A DNA stretch of 64,000 nt from Nageia nagi (taxonomy: Eukaryota > Pinophyta): the NCBI GenBank assembly GCA_050084985.1, contig JBITNC010000002.1, positions 6,634,001-6,698,000 on the forward strand. Direction: 5' to 3'. Under the pieces are notes generated by a model. The model saw only the letters and a program-made list of their open reading frames with translations, did not search any database and was not told the origin of the DNA. A program made the position numbers and the translations under genes. Of this stretch, positions 41,661 to 52,904 are shown in pieces (the first letter of the stretch is position 1; every line of letters begins with the position of its first letter).

Positions 41661-43240
41661 TCATAAAGAAATGGAAAAATTTGATTTGAACATGCTTTCT
41701 TCAATAAACATATATGGATCATACAATTTCAAATGTTCTACATTCATAACTGAATAGATGTTCATATGTATCGATAGATTCAATCTAAAAGCATTCTCAC
41801 TTACTTGCTCCATAATCTCAAATGGTCCATACCTTATAGGTTTCAACTTCTTGGTTGGTCCTTGCAACCTCTCCTTACTAAGATGCAACCAAACATGATC
41901 TTCCCCATGAAACTTATGGTCAGCTCTATATTTATCATGTCTCATCTTGTACTTCACATGGCTTTGTCTCAAGTTGCTCTTGGACATTCAAATTAATTTG
42001 TCTAATCTTTTCAACAAACTTTTCAGCTTGCTTTTCCTCTTTCTCAAGTGAATCTTCTTCATCCTTTTGTTTTCCAAACACACAATCATAAGATGAATGT
42101 GGTAAATAACCAAAATAAGTCTCAAAAGGACTCTTATCAATGAAATAATGAATTTCTCTATTGTATGAATGTTGGATATATTCAAGATGTTCATCCCAAG
42201 ACTTAGGATGCTTGCCATAATACCCTCAAGAGTTAAACTATTATCTTGTTCACTACCTTAATTTTTCCATCCATTTGAAGATGAAATTAAATACTCCTCT
42301 TTAACCTTGTATCCATATTTTCCCACAAATATGTCCAAAATTTGCCCAAAAATCTACTATCTCTATTTGAAACAATAGAAGTAGGCAATCCAAAATGAAT
42401 CCAAACATGAGAAAAAAACAAATTTTTAGCATATTTTCCTCTTATAATATTTTTATATGGAATAAAAACACACATATTGATAAATCTATCCACAACAATA
42501 AATAAATAGTCATGATCCTTCTTATTCATAGGAAATCCTCCCATAAAAATAATTGAGATACACTCCCATGGACATGAAGGTACTAGAAGTGACTAATACA
42601 GACCTAATTTCCTATTACTTGTCTTATTAGTGCAACACAAAGAATACCCCCTTATGTACTTATCAACTTGATTTTGCATCTTTTGCCAATATACATACCT
42701 TTGTATATTGTACAATGTCTCTTCAACCCCAAAATATTTTGCAATCTTTGAAGTATGTGCTTCTCTAATCAATCCAATCCTTTCACCTATAGGTACACAT
42801 AATGCATTAAGATTATAAATAAGTATATTTTGCAAATTAAAATCATCTAAGCCCTCATACTTGGACCTATATAAAGATAACTACTCATACACCTCTTCGA
42901 AGTCAAGATCCTATGCATATGCCTCTGAAAATGACTCAGATAGAAAAGGAAGAGATTTTAGCACTAAGAGGGAACTCATTAGCCCATATTTGCATGTTGT
43001 TAATGGCCAAAAAATAGTATTTCATATTGTTAATAGTATGGAATTATCAAGTATAGGTGGTCTAGAAAGCATGTCAATAACCTTATTCTGTGTTCATTTC
43101 TTATAGTTGATTACTAGACGAAATTGTTGCAAAAAATTGATCTATCTATAGTGTCTAGTTTTTTGCAATTTTGATTGAGTTTGTAAGTAATTTAATGGTT
43201 AATTATCAATATAAATTATTATTTCTTTTCAATTAATTAA
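41661..43240 (-). pseudogene. Ty3-type RNase H-integrase relic within X
   Basis: Broken minus-strand frames give, in order, RNase H ('NYLQTQSKLQKTRHYR', 'INFLQQFRLVINYKK', 'VIDMLSRP'); the zinc-binding region ('REAHTSKIAKYFGVEETLYN', 'LCCTNKTSNRKLG', with some Cys/His lost); the integrase core ('KKDHDYLFIVVDRF', 'FGLPTSIVSNRDSRFLG'); 'SWDEHLEYIQHSYNREIHYF'; and the C-terminal barrel ('GEDHVWLHLSKERLQGPTKK', 'RYGPFEI'). The Glu position of the DDE triad reads as Lys ('DGKIKVVN'). No chromodomain is seen. The upstream side joins a roughly 100-bp LTR stub at about 43,225, so RT and everything before it is deleted. Confidence 0.85.
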
Positions 43241-43327
43241 ATAGATAAAATTATACCTAAGCTAATATTCTCATTTATCAGAGGTGAAATGGAGAAAACA
43301 CCATAAAAATAGGGACATTACAATGGA

Positions 43328-44203
43328 CTAGAATAATAAGATAGTGATGTAATAATGATGAATAGATACTATGGGGGATTTAAGTTAGTGAAGTATAGTA
43401 AAAAGTAAAACAATAAATGGTAAATGGTAAATCCAATAAATGTTAAGAGGAAAAATGTAAATGGTAAAGGTAAATGGTAAATGATAAAACATTAATGGTG
43501 AAAGTAAGTAATGGTGAGTAGAAGAAATATCCATGGGTAATTTCTTAAAGATATATGTTCTAGAATTATCCATATGATTATGTGGCATAAGAATATATTA
43601 TGATATGGAAGTATTTATTGATATTTAAAAGGGGTTTCTAGAAAGGGGTTATGTAGTAAAATATCTATTTGGTATCTCATGGATCATTCTAAAAGTAGTT
43701 TGGATATTTCTAGATATGGAGACATGATATATTTTAGATTTCAAGTTGTAGAAAAATATAGATACCTTATTTAGCCTATAAATATATAAGTATTATGGAC
43801 ATGTAAGGTAGGTCTAGTAGAAGTCTAGTGGAAGACAAGTGAAGGAAAGTCAAGTGAATTCAAGTTGTAAAGAAGTTTCAAAGTTGTGAGTGAGGTGTGA
43901 AGTTATGAAGAAGTTCATATATGTGTGATTAGCCTTGAAGTTTAGTGTCATAAGTTAAGAATCATAAACATTTCAAAGTGTCATAAAGAAAGCTCTCTTT
44001 GTGAGGTTATTATAGTGGTTATGTTGGATTGATTGTTGAGTTGAGCAAAGGATGGTGATTCTCATGGGATAACCAAGTTCATTGTTGTCATTGCTATGAG
44101 AGTTTCTTTCCATTGTATTGTAACTATTGTTTTATTTTTATATTCACTTTCATCAATAATATTGTATCAATGTTCCATTATACTATTATTATGTTGGTCA
44201 TAG
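43328..44203 (+). repeat. Element O 3' LTR, piece 2
   Basis: Matches about 16,560-17,455: 'TTAAGTTAGTGAAGT.TAGTA', the AATGGTA-like array, 'GATATATGTTCTAGAATTAT', and 'TTTCATCAATAATATTGTAT'. It ends at CATAG (44,199-44,203), the target of element Y. Confidence 0.85.
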
Positions 44204-44925
44204 TGTAGATGCTTAAAAATAATTTACTATTTATTTAATAAATCATATTTAGCACATTGAATGATTAAAAGGAAATATGACAAAAATCAAGATAAAAGTG
44301 ATATTATATTGCAATACCATGTGATAAGGCCAATGTAATATCATATATTATGGTTTATATTGTAATTTATCTTGAATATTGAAATGATTATTATTATTGC
44401 TATGTGTCAGCTTTCACCCCTTTCTATTTCCTTGTAGGTTATAAATACTGAAGGACATCCCTATCGAATCTCTTTGATAGATGGTTTTCTGAAACATGAA
44501 ACTTATGATGTCTCTTGATTCCACCTATATTTGAGAACTTGTTAACTCTTTGAGCTCTATTATCTCTCTTGTGCACAACATGAAATTGCCACTCCTACAC
44601 TATCAGCAACGTATCTCTTCCATGTAGCCAACGGCATGCATCTTCATAATCAAGAGATTTAGATTTCGAGGAATGACTCATGCATCCATTATAGCAAACA
44701 TTTGTTGAGAGCTCATCTAAAGTTTGATCATAATCCTTTGAAGATTCATTGTAGTTCTACTTTGAGGATTGTACATAAACTAGTTATAGGCCTCACTTTG
44801 TATCAAGTTTATCTGTTTCATGTATATTTCTTGTAATCTGATATAGAGTTGTTATTCATTATATTCATAGACCAAATTTATTTATTTATGTATTTATTTA
44901 GTATTTACACATTTTTGGGTCTACA
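44204..44925 (+). repeat. Element Y 5' LTR
   Basis: 722 bp, TG...CA, matching 52,057-52,791 over its length (for example 'AATGATTAAAAGGAAATA', 'GAGAACTTGTTAACTCTTTG'). Just after it TCTTGGTGAGCTTGACATTC may be the primer site; I cannot name the tRNA. Confidence 0.88.
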
Positions 44926-45090
44926 TCTTGGTGAGCTTGACATTCTTACACACCTACATCTTAACCTAGGAAATTCTTTCTAAAAGTTCATGAATCCATT
45001 CTTGCTATTGTTCATCTCCTTACCTAAAGTTGTTTAGATAATAGCTAGAGAAAATGATAAACTAGGATTTGTTCTACCTATGTTGAAAAG

Positions 45091-46789
45091 ATGGATCTAA
45101 ATGTAGAAAACCCTAAGGTGTCTAAAGGGAAGGTTCATTTCAATGATATCCAAAGAAGTGTTAGGCATAATCCTAACCTACCTCTACAAGAACCTCATCC
45201 TGATGCTTCTAGTGATATTAAGTATACAAGATCTAGCAAGAAAATGGATATTATTAGTGAAACTCCCAATATATTTGGTACTAACTTTGATCAATCTGAA
45301 TTTGAAAGTGTTATCTTGAATAGTCATTTTGATGAAAGTAATGATGAAATTCCTGAGTTAGATAGAATTCTTATTCATGTTAGATCTACACAAGAAGTAT
45401 TATCTAATAGACAAAGGTTAGAGCATTTTCTTACTCATAATGCTAAAATTGTTATTGATATTGTAACAAATTATGAGCTCTTAGAGGAAAACTCTATAGC
45501 CTTAGAATCATTGAATAGTTTGTTTTCATATGAAAATGTAGGATCTATGCATCAAAGGGCTCATGCCATTAATATGAACATTGCTAATGGTGTACCTTCC
45601 TATGAGCATGCCACTGATAGCATGGATGAGGCCAAGATAGAGGTTCCTCCTAAGGTAACTACATAGCATCCATGAGATGAAGTTTTTTAGGATAGCAGAA
45701 TGAAGGATGTAGATTACGATTATGAATACTTCATCCTCAAACTTGATCACTTCAAAAGAGGTAAGTATACTACAGGAAAGAATATTGTATAAGATGATAA
45801 ACTTGATGATGAGTTATAGGTACAATTTGACAAGTTTATTAAATATGCTTATCAAATATCACCAATTAGACATTAGAAGTATATAATATTAAACTTAGAA
45901 TCCTTCATGAATTTCAATAAATTGCTACCTTACCTTTGGAATCTTGTCAAAAATAAATGGATGTCTTAGTTCAAATGCTTGATAAACTTGAACATGAAAG
46001 AGAAAATTGAATAGGTCCATTTGTTGTACTCAAAGAAATGAAATTAGAAAGGCACAAATTCCACCTCAAACACCTCCACCTCCTCCAAAAGAGGTATTAA
46101 CTAAGGAATGCAAACAAAAATTAGAATTAATTGTTGCTAATGATGATGATTTCTTTTTTTGCTTGAAGAGGCCACTAATGGATAGAATTCTTGCTAAAGT
46201 AATTACAAGGAAAAATAGTATTAAAGTTACTAAATTTAATGGTTTACAAGACCCTAAGATGCATGTTAGGAAATTTCAAGAAGAGGCTATAGAATATATG
46301 CATGATAAAGATATGCTTGCAAAATTATTCTCACATAGTCTGAAGTATGAGGCATTGAAATGGTATTTTCAGCTTCCTGAAAAGAGCATTGATAGGTATG
46401 AAGATTTAATTTATCCATTTTTGCAAAATTTCAAGTATAATATTGTTGAAAAAGTCTATTTCAAATATTTGTGTAAAAGTAAATAGTTTCCTAATCAATA
46501 TATTCATGATTTTGTCAAAGTATGGATATGTATTGCTAATAAAATCACTATGCCTGAGCAAGATCTAAAAGATACATTTACAAATGCTTTGTTACCTACA
46601 TATAAATTATTGCTAATCTCTAATTGTGATATGACATTAGTGGATATGATGAATGTTGTGTTTAAAAAAGAGCCATGCATTAAAAAATTATATGCTATGC
46701 ATAATAACAACACCCCTACATATCAAAAGATAGCTCAAATCCTTGAGAGAAATAAAAAAGTTGAAGTAAATAATGCTAGTCATAAATAA
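45091..46789 (+). pseudogene. Element Y gag relic (Ty3 type)
   Basis: An open frame of 191 codons (45,091-45,666) begins with ATG and has an acidic, unrecognised N-terminal region. After stops and a frame change, 46,007-46,486 reads 'DRILAKVITRKNSIKVTKFN', 'DPKMHVRKFQEEAIEYMHDK' and 'ALKWYFQLPEKSIDRYEDL', the Retrotrans_gag domain (..d.p..Hv..F........l...lF..sL...a..Wy..Lp..si..w..l). It continues at 46,487-46,789 ('DFVKVWICIANKITMPEQDL'). A Pro-rich tract (about 46,065-46,095) precedes the domain. No zinc knuckle is seen. Confidence 0.8.
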
Positions 46790-48199
46790 AAAACTAATCC
46801 TAAGCCTAGGCAAAATTTTACACCTTTAACTAACATTGTTGATAATATTCTTAATGTTTTGTTAAAAGATCTTATTGAAATTCCTCCTATTGTTGAGCCT
46901 AAATTTCCTAATGGTGTACCTAAAAATTTTAGATATAAGGAACTTTGTAATTATCACATGGTTCTTAGACATATAACACATAATTACAAAACTCTAAGGC
47001 ATATCATATAGGATTTCATTGACAAAAAGGCCACTAATAGGGATAATAAGGTTACTAAAGAAAATGGACCTATACATCTTGATAATGGATAGTTAGGGTG
47101 CTAACCAATCCCCTACATCCTTCACAACCAAGAGGTTGCATTGGAATGGTAAGTACTTCCATTGACTTCCATTATTATTTTACTCATAAATGTGGATGCA
47201 TACATGATAGCCCAAACAAAACTAGAAATGGAGCAAAGACCAACATCATTAGCAACATGTATAACTATTTTTATGATGCCAAAGGCATGAAAAATGTGAA
47301 ACTAAAGATGTGTCTTTTTGTTCCTACCTCTGTAAAATGTATCTGGGTTGCAAACATGCCCCAAAAAAGTTATTGGTTAAAATTTTATGTTTGTACCTAT
47401 AATGTATATTAGCTAGGTTATGTATTTGTATGGCCATTCTGAATTATTGCTTCTTAATTACATGAGTTGATTAATTTTTTTTCTTCATCAATATTTATAC
47501 TTCCATTATTCCTTTATTTCATTATCTCTCTCATCACTGATTACATTGCCAATGATGTATGGGGTCTATTTCATACCATCAATAGCATACTTTTCCCAAG
47601 ATAGATAGTAAAATGATAGTATTTCTTTCATGCTTAATTTCTTGGGAGTCTATTGGGTCAGTCACTTGTTGGTTTTGATGATGTCTAAAAAGAAAAATGA
47701 TCAAAATTTTGATATGTTCCCTATTTCACCTTTGGTACCTACATTCTAGTTTGATTTATCTTTATTAAAAATGATTTGTGATGTGTGATTTGTGAAACGA
47801 TGTGTGATTTGTGAAATGATTTGTGATTTGTAAGTGATTTATAGTTCTTAAAGTAATTGAATTCCCTTTTTTATGATTTTGTGAATTTAAGTTTGTTACA
47901 TACATGGTGTCTTATTGGCAAATTTTTTAACTCTTAAGATAAAATTAAAACTCTTAAGTTTACATACATTCACATTAAAGCAAATAAAAAGATATCAAAC
48001 ACATGAATTGAATCAAACATGGATCATATATATATATCACAAAATATAAGTATAAAATGGGGAGGTCCCATGACCATAAGCCTCACTAAGAAGGAGCACT
48101 ACCACCACTAATAGTAGTATCTCCTATCCTAGCCCTAACCCTATGGCTACTCCCACTAGTTATCATCCCTGAGGTACCCCTCGAGATCCCACTCCCAAT
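46790..48199 (+). other. Element Y interior, no recognised coding
   Basis: 46,800-47,090 continues a gag-like broken frame ('FRYKELCNYHMVLRHITHNY'). The 104-codon frame at 47,098-47,412 has no recognised domain. The rest appears non-coding, with a short array of TGTGATTTGTGAAA-like units near 47,780-47,830. Confidence 0.45.
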
Positions 48200-50291
48200 C
48201 ACCTATGACTCTCCAAAAGTTTCTTCACCCTTGCATATTTTACCTTGAGGTCAATGATATCCTTATCTTTAGCCTCAATCCTATCCATTTGGCTATGAAT
48301 TAATGACCAATGTTGATTTGGAGGGGCATAGTGAGCCTCTCCTACAATCTCTATATGGATTTCTCCAAGGTAGCAATTTGTGCATCCCTCTAAGCTACTA
48401 TGGCCTACAATGTGGTAACCTAGGCTTCCATGGGCCTAAGCTTGGTCACCTCCATTGCCAAGGAAGTAATTTGTCTATTTGCATCTCCTACCACAAACCA
48501 AAATTCCTAATTAGTCACATGTTCTTTGCATGGATAAAAATTAAAAATATTAAATTGTAAATAACATTGTCTCTTACTTGGTATTTGTTAGGGGCATAGT
48601 TGTAGCTAGCATAGCTAATCCTTGTGCTCTTGGTGCATCTCCCTCCTACATCAGTATGTCATGTATGGGATTATTGACCTAATAGGAATCATCCTTTGTT
48701 GATCCCTTTCTATCCAGGTCATCCTCCTCATCCATCCCTCGATTGCTAGGATAGACTATTACCCACTATGTCATGTAATTAAGGATAATCCCAAGAGCCA
48801 TGGAGACATTGGTTGCATTTTTCAATGTCCTAGGCTCCTCCCATGAGAGCCTTCACATCAAAATTACCTACATCCCTATAGGCATATCTCTCTCAACCAT
48901 GTAGCATCAATAGCATACTAAAATTGGAGGGATTCCCTACTAGATCCCAAATTATCATAGTACGTGCTATGGATGGTAAGGCTCCATCACCTTCCTTCAG
49001 GTTTGGAGAAAGTAAGCCTAAAAAACCCATGCTAATTGGTGTGAATTCTCATCCCAAAGAAAATCCTAATAGCACACCCAGATCAAGTCCTTAGCCTACA
49101 GATTATCAATGTGGCACTTCCTTGTCTCTAAAGAATAGGGGTATCTATACCCTTTAGCTCTAGAATTTTAGCACACTAAAGAAAGTCCCTTGGATCCTCT
49201 CTCACTCACTATAATCCCATAGGCCTCATGATAGAAATGTGCTAATATGCCCATATCTAGAATAAACCAATGTGCATAATCATCATGTTGAACTTGTCAA
49301 TGCTAATGAAGTTGTATGGATCCTTATACAACTAGGCTAGAACCAATTATCCCTAAGCAAATTGCACTCCCCTCTTACATATCTATCAAACTACCCATAC
49401 CAATCCAAGGGGAAGATCAAGCTACTCTTATCTGGACACAAGTAGGTAGCTATGATTATGGCCACATATAATCGCAAGTGTCACCCTACTTGAACATACC
49501 AACAAACCTTTACCAATCTATAAGCTCAATGCTCCCAATCATGAACCGCTTCCCTCGTAAGCTAAAGAGCCTCCTACTCCTAGACATTGTTATCCAAAAG
49601 CTCCCTTTGATGCACAAGACTTCCCTTGATGGAAATCCCCCAAATCTTGCATATTTCTAGGATGATGATGGTCATTTCACTTAGGGGAAGATGAAATAAG
49701 CAACAATCCAGATCCCACCTCTCTACTAACGATGTCAATAAGGGGAGTTCATACTAAATATGTTCTGTTATGGCTAGATCTACTAGCCTACATTTGCAAA
49801 GAATGTTGTTCATATGGTTGGTCCTAGGCCAAACCTTACTTAGCCTTCTCCAAGGCGGTTGTGGTCATAGGTCCTCCCTAGATGAGAACCTTGCACTCTT
49901 GTAAGGGAATAAATAATTAATTAATCAATATAATGTTTTTCTAAGTTCAAAAAATATTGAACTAATAAAATTAAACAAGATAAAAAATGTGAATTTAAAA
50001 AATATATATATAACAATCACTTACTGCATGATCATATGGTAATGAATGAAGGTACTCTGTTATGTAGCCCCTCTGGCTAGTGATGGGATAGAAAATACCC
50101 TCCATGCCTCATCTACCATCAAGGAATAGAGAAGTAGTGAAAAATAATAGGAAAGAAGGTATAAGTGATGTCCAAATACATCTACTAAGGTTAATACATC
50201 TAGAATCAATTACAGGGGTTGGAAGATAACTCAACTCATCAGCAGGTAAGGGCCATGTCAATAGGGTGCCAGAGTGCTTAATCAAAAACAT
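48200..50291 (-). pseudogene. Antisense plant-mobile-domain (PMD)-like gene with coiled coil, inside Y
   Basis: Read opposite to the element, about 49,840-49,600 gives 'RRLSKVWPRTNHMNN', 'LLTSLVERWDLDCCLFHLPL' and 'SEMTIIILEICKIWGISIKG'. This is the start of the plant mobile domain (W....tFHLP.GEmTiTL.Dv..l.Gl.i.G) found in MAIL/MAIN-type proteins and in several plant transposons. About 49,470-49,380 continues with 'LRLYVAIIIATYLCPDKSS'. Farther along (48,450-48,220) is a coiled coil broken by five TAG codons in one frame, with 'RDAQIATLEKS'. The ORF at 50,109-50,291 may be a later or earlier exon remnant. Extra ORFs in antisense are known in plant Tat-type elements. Confidence 0.65.
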
Positions 50292-52040
50292 GTAAAAATC
50301 AAATGACTTTTTAAAATTCTAAATGTCCTTATATAATTTCCAATTTGTAAATTAAACCCTAGGCATCGTTATTTTCCCATGTAGGTATATAAAACCATTA
50401 TTTTGTTAGTTTGTTGTGTATTAAATTATTTTAAATGCTTGTAATTTCTTTTTTAATAAATATTGATGCTAATTTTATGCCACTAGAGGAGTCTATCTCT
50501 TTAAATTAAATGTGAATTCAAGGAAAAATGGTTTAAAATGAATCATACATGTCTTTCCATCGCCTACCTCTTGTCTATCATTGAAATTATGACATTTGTA
50601 TTATTTAAAATTGTTCATATTAAATGTACATCACCAGTAGCATGAAATAGAAAAAATTAGAAAAAAAATAATTAAATGCACTATTTCAATTATCACTATA
50701 ATACATTTCATCAAATGATCATTTCCCTCATAGAATTGTTATATATGATTAATTTTTATTGACAAAGTTTTATTATATTTAAATTGTACATCAATTTTTC
50801 ATCCTTTAATTTACTTATTATTTATGCTTCATTATCAATTGAAAATGCATATTTCACTGTCAATTGCATGCGCCTTTTATTTTGAAAAATATAATATCTT
50901 TTTCTACACTACTAGTGGAGTGAATATTGAAGAATTGTGTGTTCTTTCAAACAATTGCAATGCTTACATATTGTTTATGATTCAAATAAATCATTTTGGG
51001 AGTATTATATAAATTGAAAAAATGAATTGCCAATGTTCACAAAATTTGTTGTCTCATGAGTTCTCTGAAAATCTTATGATACATGGGAATGTTATTCTCT
51101 TTATAACTTGAAGAAAAATGATATAGATGATTATCAATTGAATATCTTTCAAAATTTCTACACTTGATATGTAAAATCTTATGTCATTAGTGATGTACAA
51201 TTGTTATAAATCCTTTGGCATTGGGGCATATTATAATTTTGTTGAATATCTTCTCATTTATTTGATTTCTTCATACATATGTGTTACTTGATGGATAAGG
51301 ATCAAAATTGTTGAAAAGATGATCATAAAATTTTAGGCATACCACAATGCCAATGGCATGGATCTACATTTAAAATTCATGCATATTGAAATGCTATCAT
51401 GAAAGGCCAATAAATAATTGAGTATATGGTGAATTTCTAGAAATTGAATATATTGACAATTGTTTCACAACCACGGTCTTCCCATGAGCAAATATTGTAT
51501 TGTTACAAGACATCACCATTGTGAGTCATTTAATGGACATTTATATACTATGAGTTATATATCATAGTAGTCTATAAATAATGCATATTGCAAACATTGT
51601 GTATTATAGAGAACCCATGCACTTGCTCTTCATAGACTATGAGTTGTCTATCACAGTAATCTATGTATCATAGTTTACATCACTATGACTCGCATCAGCC
51701 ATAGTGACACATTGCATATTATATTTATTTCATCCTTTCTATTTCCATTGATTATTCTTTTATGGATGTGATCTATGCAGGTATATGTTGTTTTGTTTTA
51801 CAGATATTATCCGAGTGAGTAAGATTGCCATCAACCACTCACCTCAAAGAGGGACTCCTATTTTTGGCTTGCTTACCCAACACAGCATGAGCTAGGGAAA
51901 AACAAGACCAAAAGGGGGAAAACAACATACCATACTTGACATATTGATCAATATAGGAAAGTCCATTTTACTATTGAAAATTTTTTTCTCTTCTCTATAC
52001 TTCTTTGGATTATGCAATTTCAATGTTTTTCATTACATAT
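50292..52040. other. Element Y 3' interior, non-coding
   Basis: AT-rich DNA without a supported reading frame, leading up to the polypurine tract. Around 51,520-51,710 are loosely repeated phrases such as CTATGAGTT and ATCATAGT. Confidence 0.5.
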
Positions 52041-52056
52041 CCAAAAAGGGGCAAAA
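52041..52056 (+). promoter_or_regulatory. Element Y polypurine tract
   Basis: CCAAAAAGGGGCAAAA directly precedes the 3' LTR start TGTAGATGCC. Confidence 0.75.
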
Positions 52057-52791
52057 TGTAGATGCCTAAAATTGATTTATTATTCATTTAATAAATCATA
52101 TTTAGCGCATTGAATGATTAAAAGGAAATACCACAAAAATCATGAAAAAACTCTTATTATATTGCAATACCATATGATAAGGCCAATGTAATTATATCAT
52201 ATACTATAGTTTATATTGTAATTTATCTTGAATATTGAAATGATTATTGTTATTGCTATGTATTGGCTTTCACCCCTTTCTACTTCCTTATAGTTATAAA
52301 TACTGGAGGTGAAGGTTGACATCCCTATTAGATCTCTCTGATAGGAGGTTTTCAAAAACATCAAACTTATGGTGTCTCTTAACACCACCTATCTTTGAGA
52401 ACTTGTTAACTCTTTGAGATCTGTTATCTCTCTCTTGTGCACAACACAAAATTACCACTCCTATGCTATCAATGATGTATCTCTTCCATGCAACCAGTGA
52501 TGTGCATCTTCATGACTAGGAGGTTCAAATTTTGGGGAACAGCTCATGCATTCATTATAGCAAACATTTGTTGACAGCTCATCTAAAGTTTGATCATAAT
52601 CCTCCAAAGATTCATTGTAGTTCTACTTTGAGGATTGTACATAAACTAGCTATAGGCCTCACTTTGTATCAGGTTTATATGTTTAATGTATATTTCTTGT
52701 AATCTGATATAGAGCTATTATTCATTATATTCATAGACCAAATTTATTTATTTATATATTTATTTAGGATTTACACATTTTTGGGTCTACA
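52057..52791 (+). repeat. Element Y 3' LTR
   Basis: 735 bp, partner of 44,204-44,925, followed by the duplicated target CATAG. Confidence 0.88.
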
Positions 52792-52796
52792 CATAG

Positions 52797-52900
52797 TAGC
52801 TAAATTGCTTAACACTAAGTAAAGTAGCGCATTGAGATGAAAGATCATTGCAAGAGGAAGGCATGGTATTATAAGTCCTTGTGTGCTAAAATATTTGATA
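52797..52900 (+). repeat. Element O 3' LTR, piece 3
   Basis: Matches 17,455-17,558 ('GATGAAAGATCATTGCAAGA', 'TTATAAGTCCTT') and ends TTTGATA, followed by GGAC. Confidence 0.8.
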
Positions 52901-52904
52901 GGAC

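Larger units (their letters stand above)
28939..43322 (-). mobile_element. Element X: Ty3-type LTR retrotransposon, rearranged, split by C
   Basis: The left end starts TGTGATGATCCC (28,939), the right end finishes ATTACA (43,322), and ATGGA flanks both (28,934-28,938; 43,323-43,327), inside element O's LTR. The left (3') LTR is complete apart from element C: 28,939-29,728 plus 37,717-38,303, about 1,377 bp. A purine tract (GGGAAGGGTAAACT, minus) precedes it at 38,304. The right (5') LTR is cut to about 100 bp (43,223-43,322). On the minus strand the order after it is RNase H-integrase, an LTR-like leader, gag, protease, then the 3' LTR. That is not the normal gag-PR-RT-RH-INT order, so X has been rearranged or holds a second decayed element. 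Confidence 0.7.
44204..52791 (+). mobile_element. Element Y: non-autonomous Ty3-type element with antisense captured gene
   Basis: LTRs 44,204-44,925 (722 bp) and 52,057-52,791 (735 bp) run TGTAGATGC to GGGTCTACA; CATAG flanks both (44,199-44,203; 52,792-52,796). The polypurine tract CCAAAAAGGGGCAAAA (52,041-52,056) places it on the plus strand. The gag lies at 45,091-46,789. No protease, RT or integrase is recognised in the remaining 5 kb; instead 48,200-50,290 holds a decayed gene on the opposite strand. It is more decayed than T and C, less than O. Confidence 0.85.
16417..52900 (+). mobile_element. Element O: old Ty3-type LTR retrotransposon, host of the nest
   Basis: The two LTRs are 16,417-17,558 and, in three pieces, 28,797-28,938 / 43,328-44,203 / 52,797-52,900. 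Matching tracts include TAATTATATAGTAT near the start, the (AATGGTA)-like array in the middle, and GATGAAAGATCATTGCAAGA near the end. The LTR ends are TATCA...TGATA rather than TG...CA, and GGAC flanks both sides (16,413-16,416; 52,901-52,904). The interior has gag, protease, RT and the start of RNase H on the plus strand, then stops at a purine run (AATTGGGAGGGGAGAAG, up to 20,410) that should be the polypurine tract, so the RNase H end and integrase are missing. Many stops and frameshifts show it is old. Elements T, X (with C) and Y are inserted in it. Confidence 0.8.
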
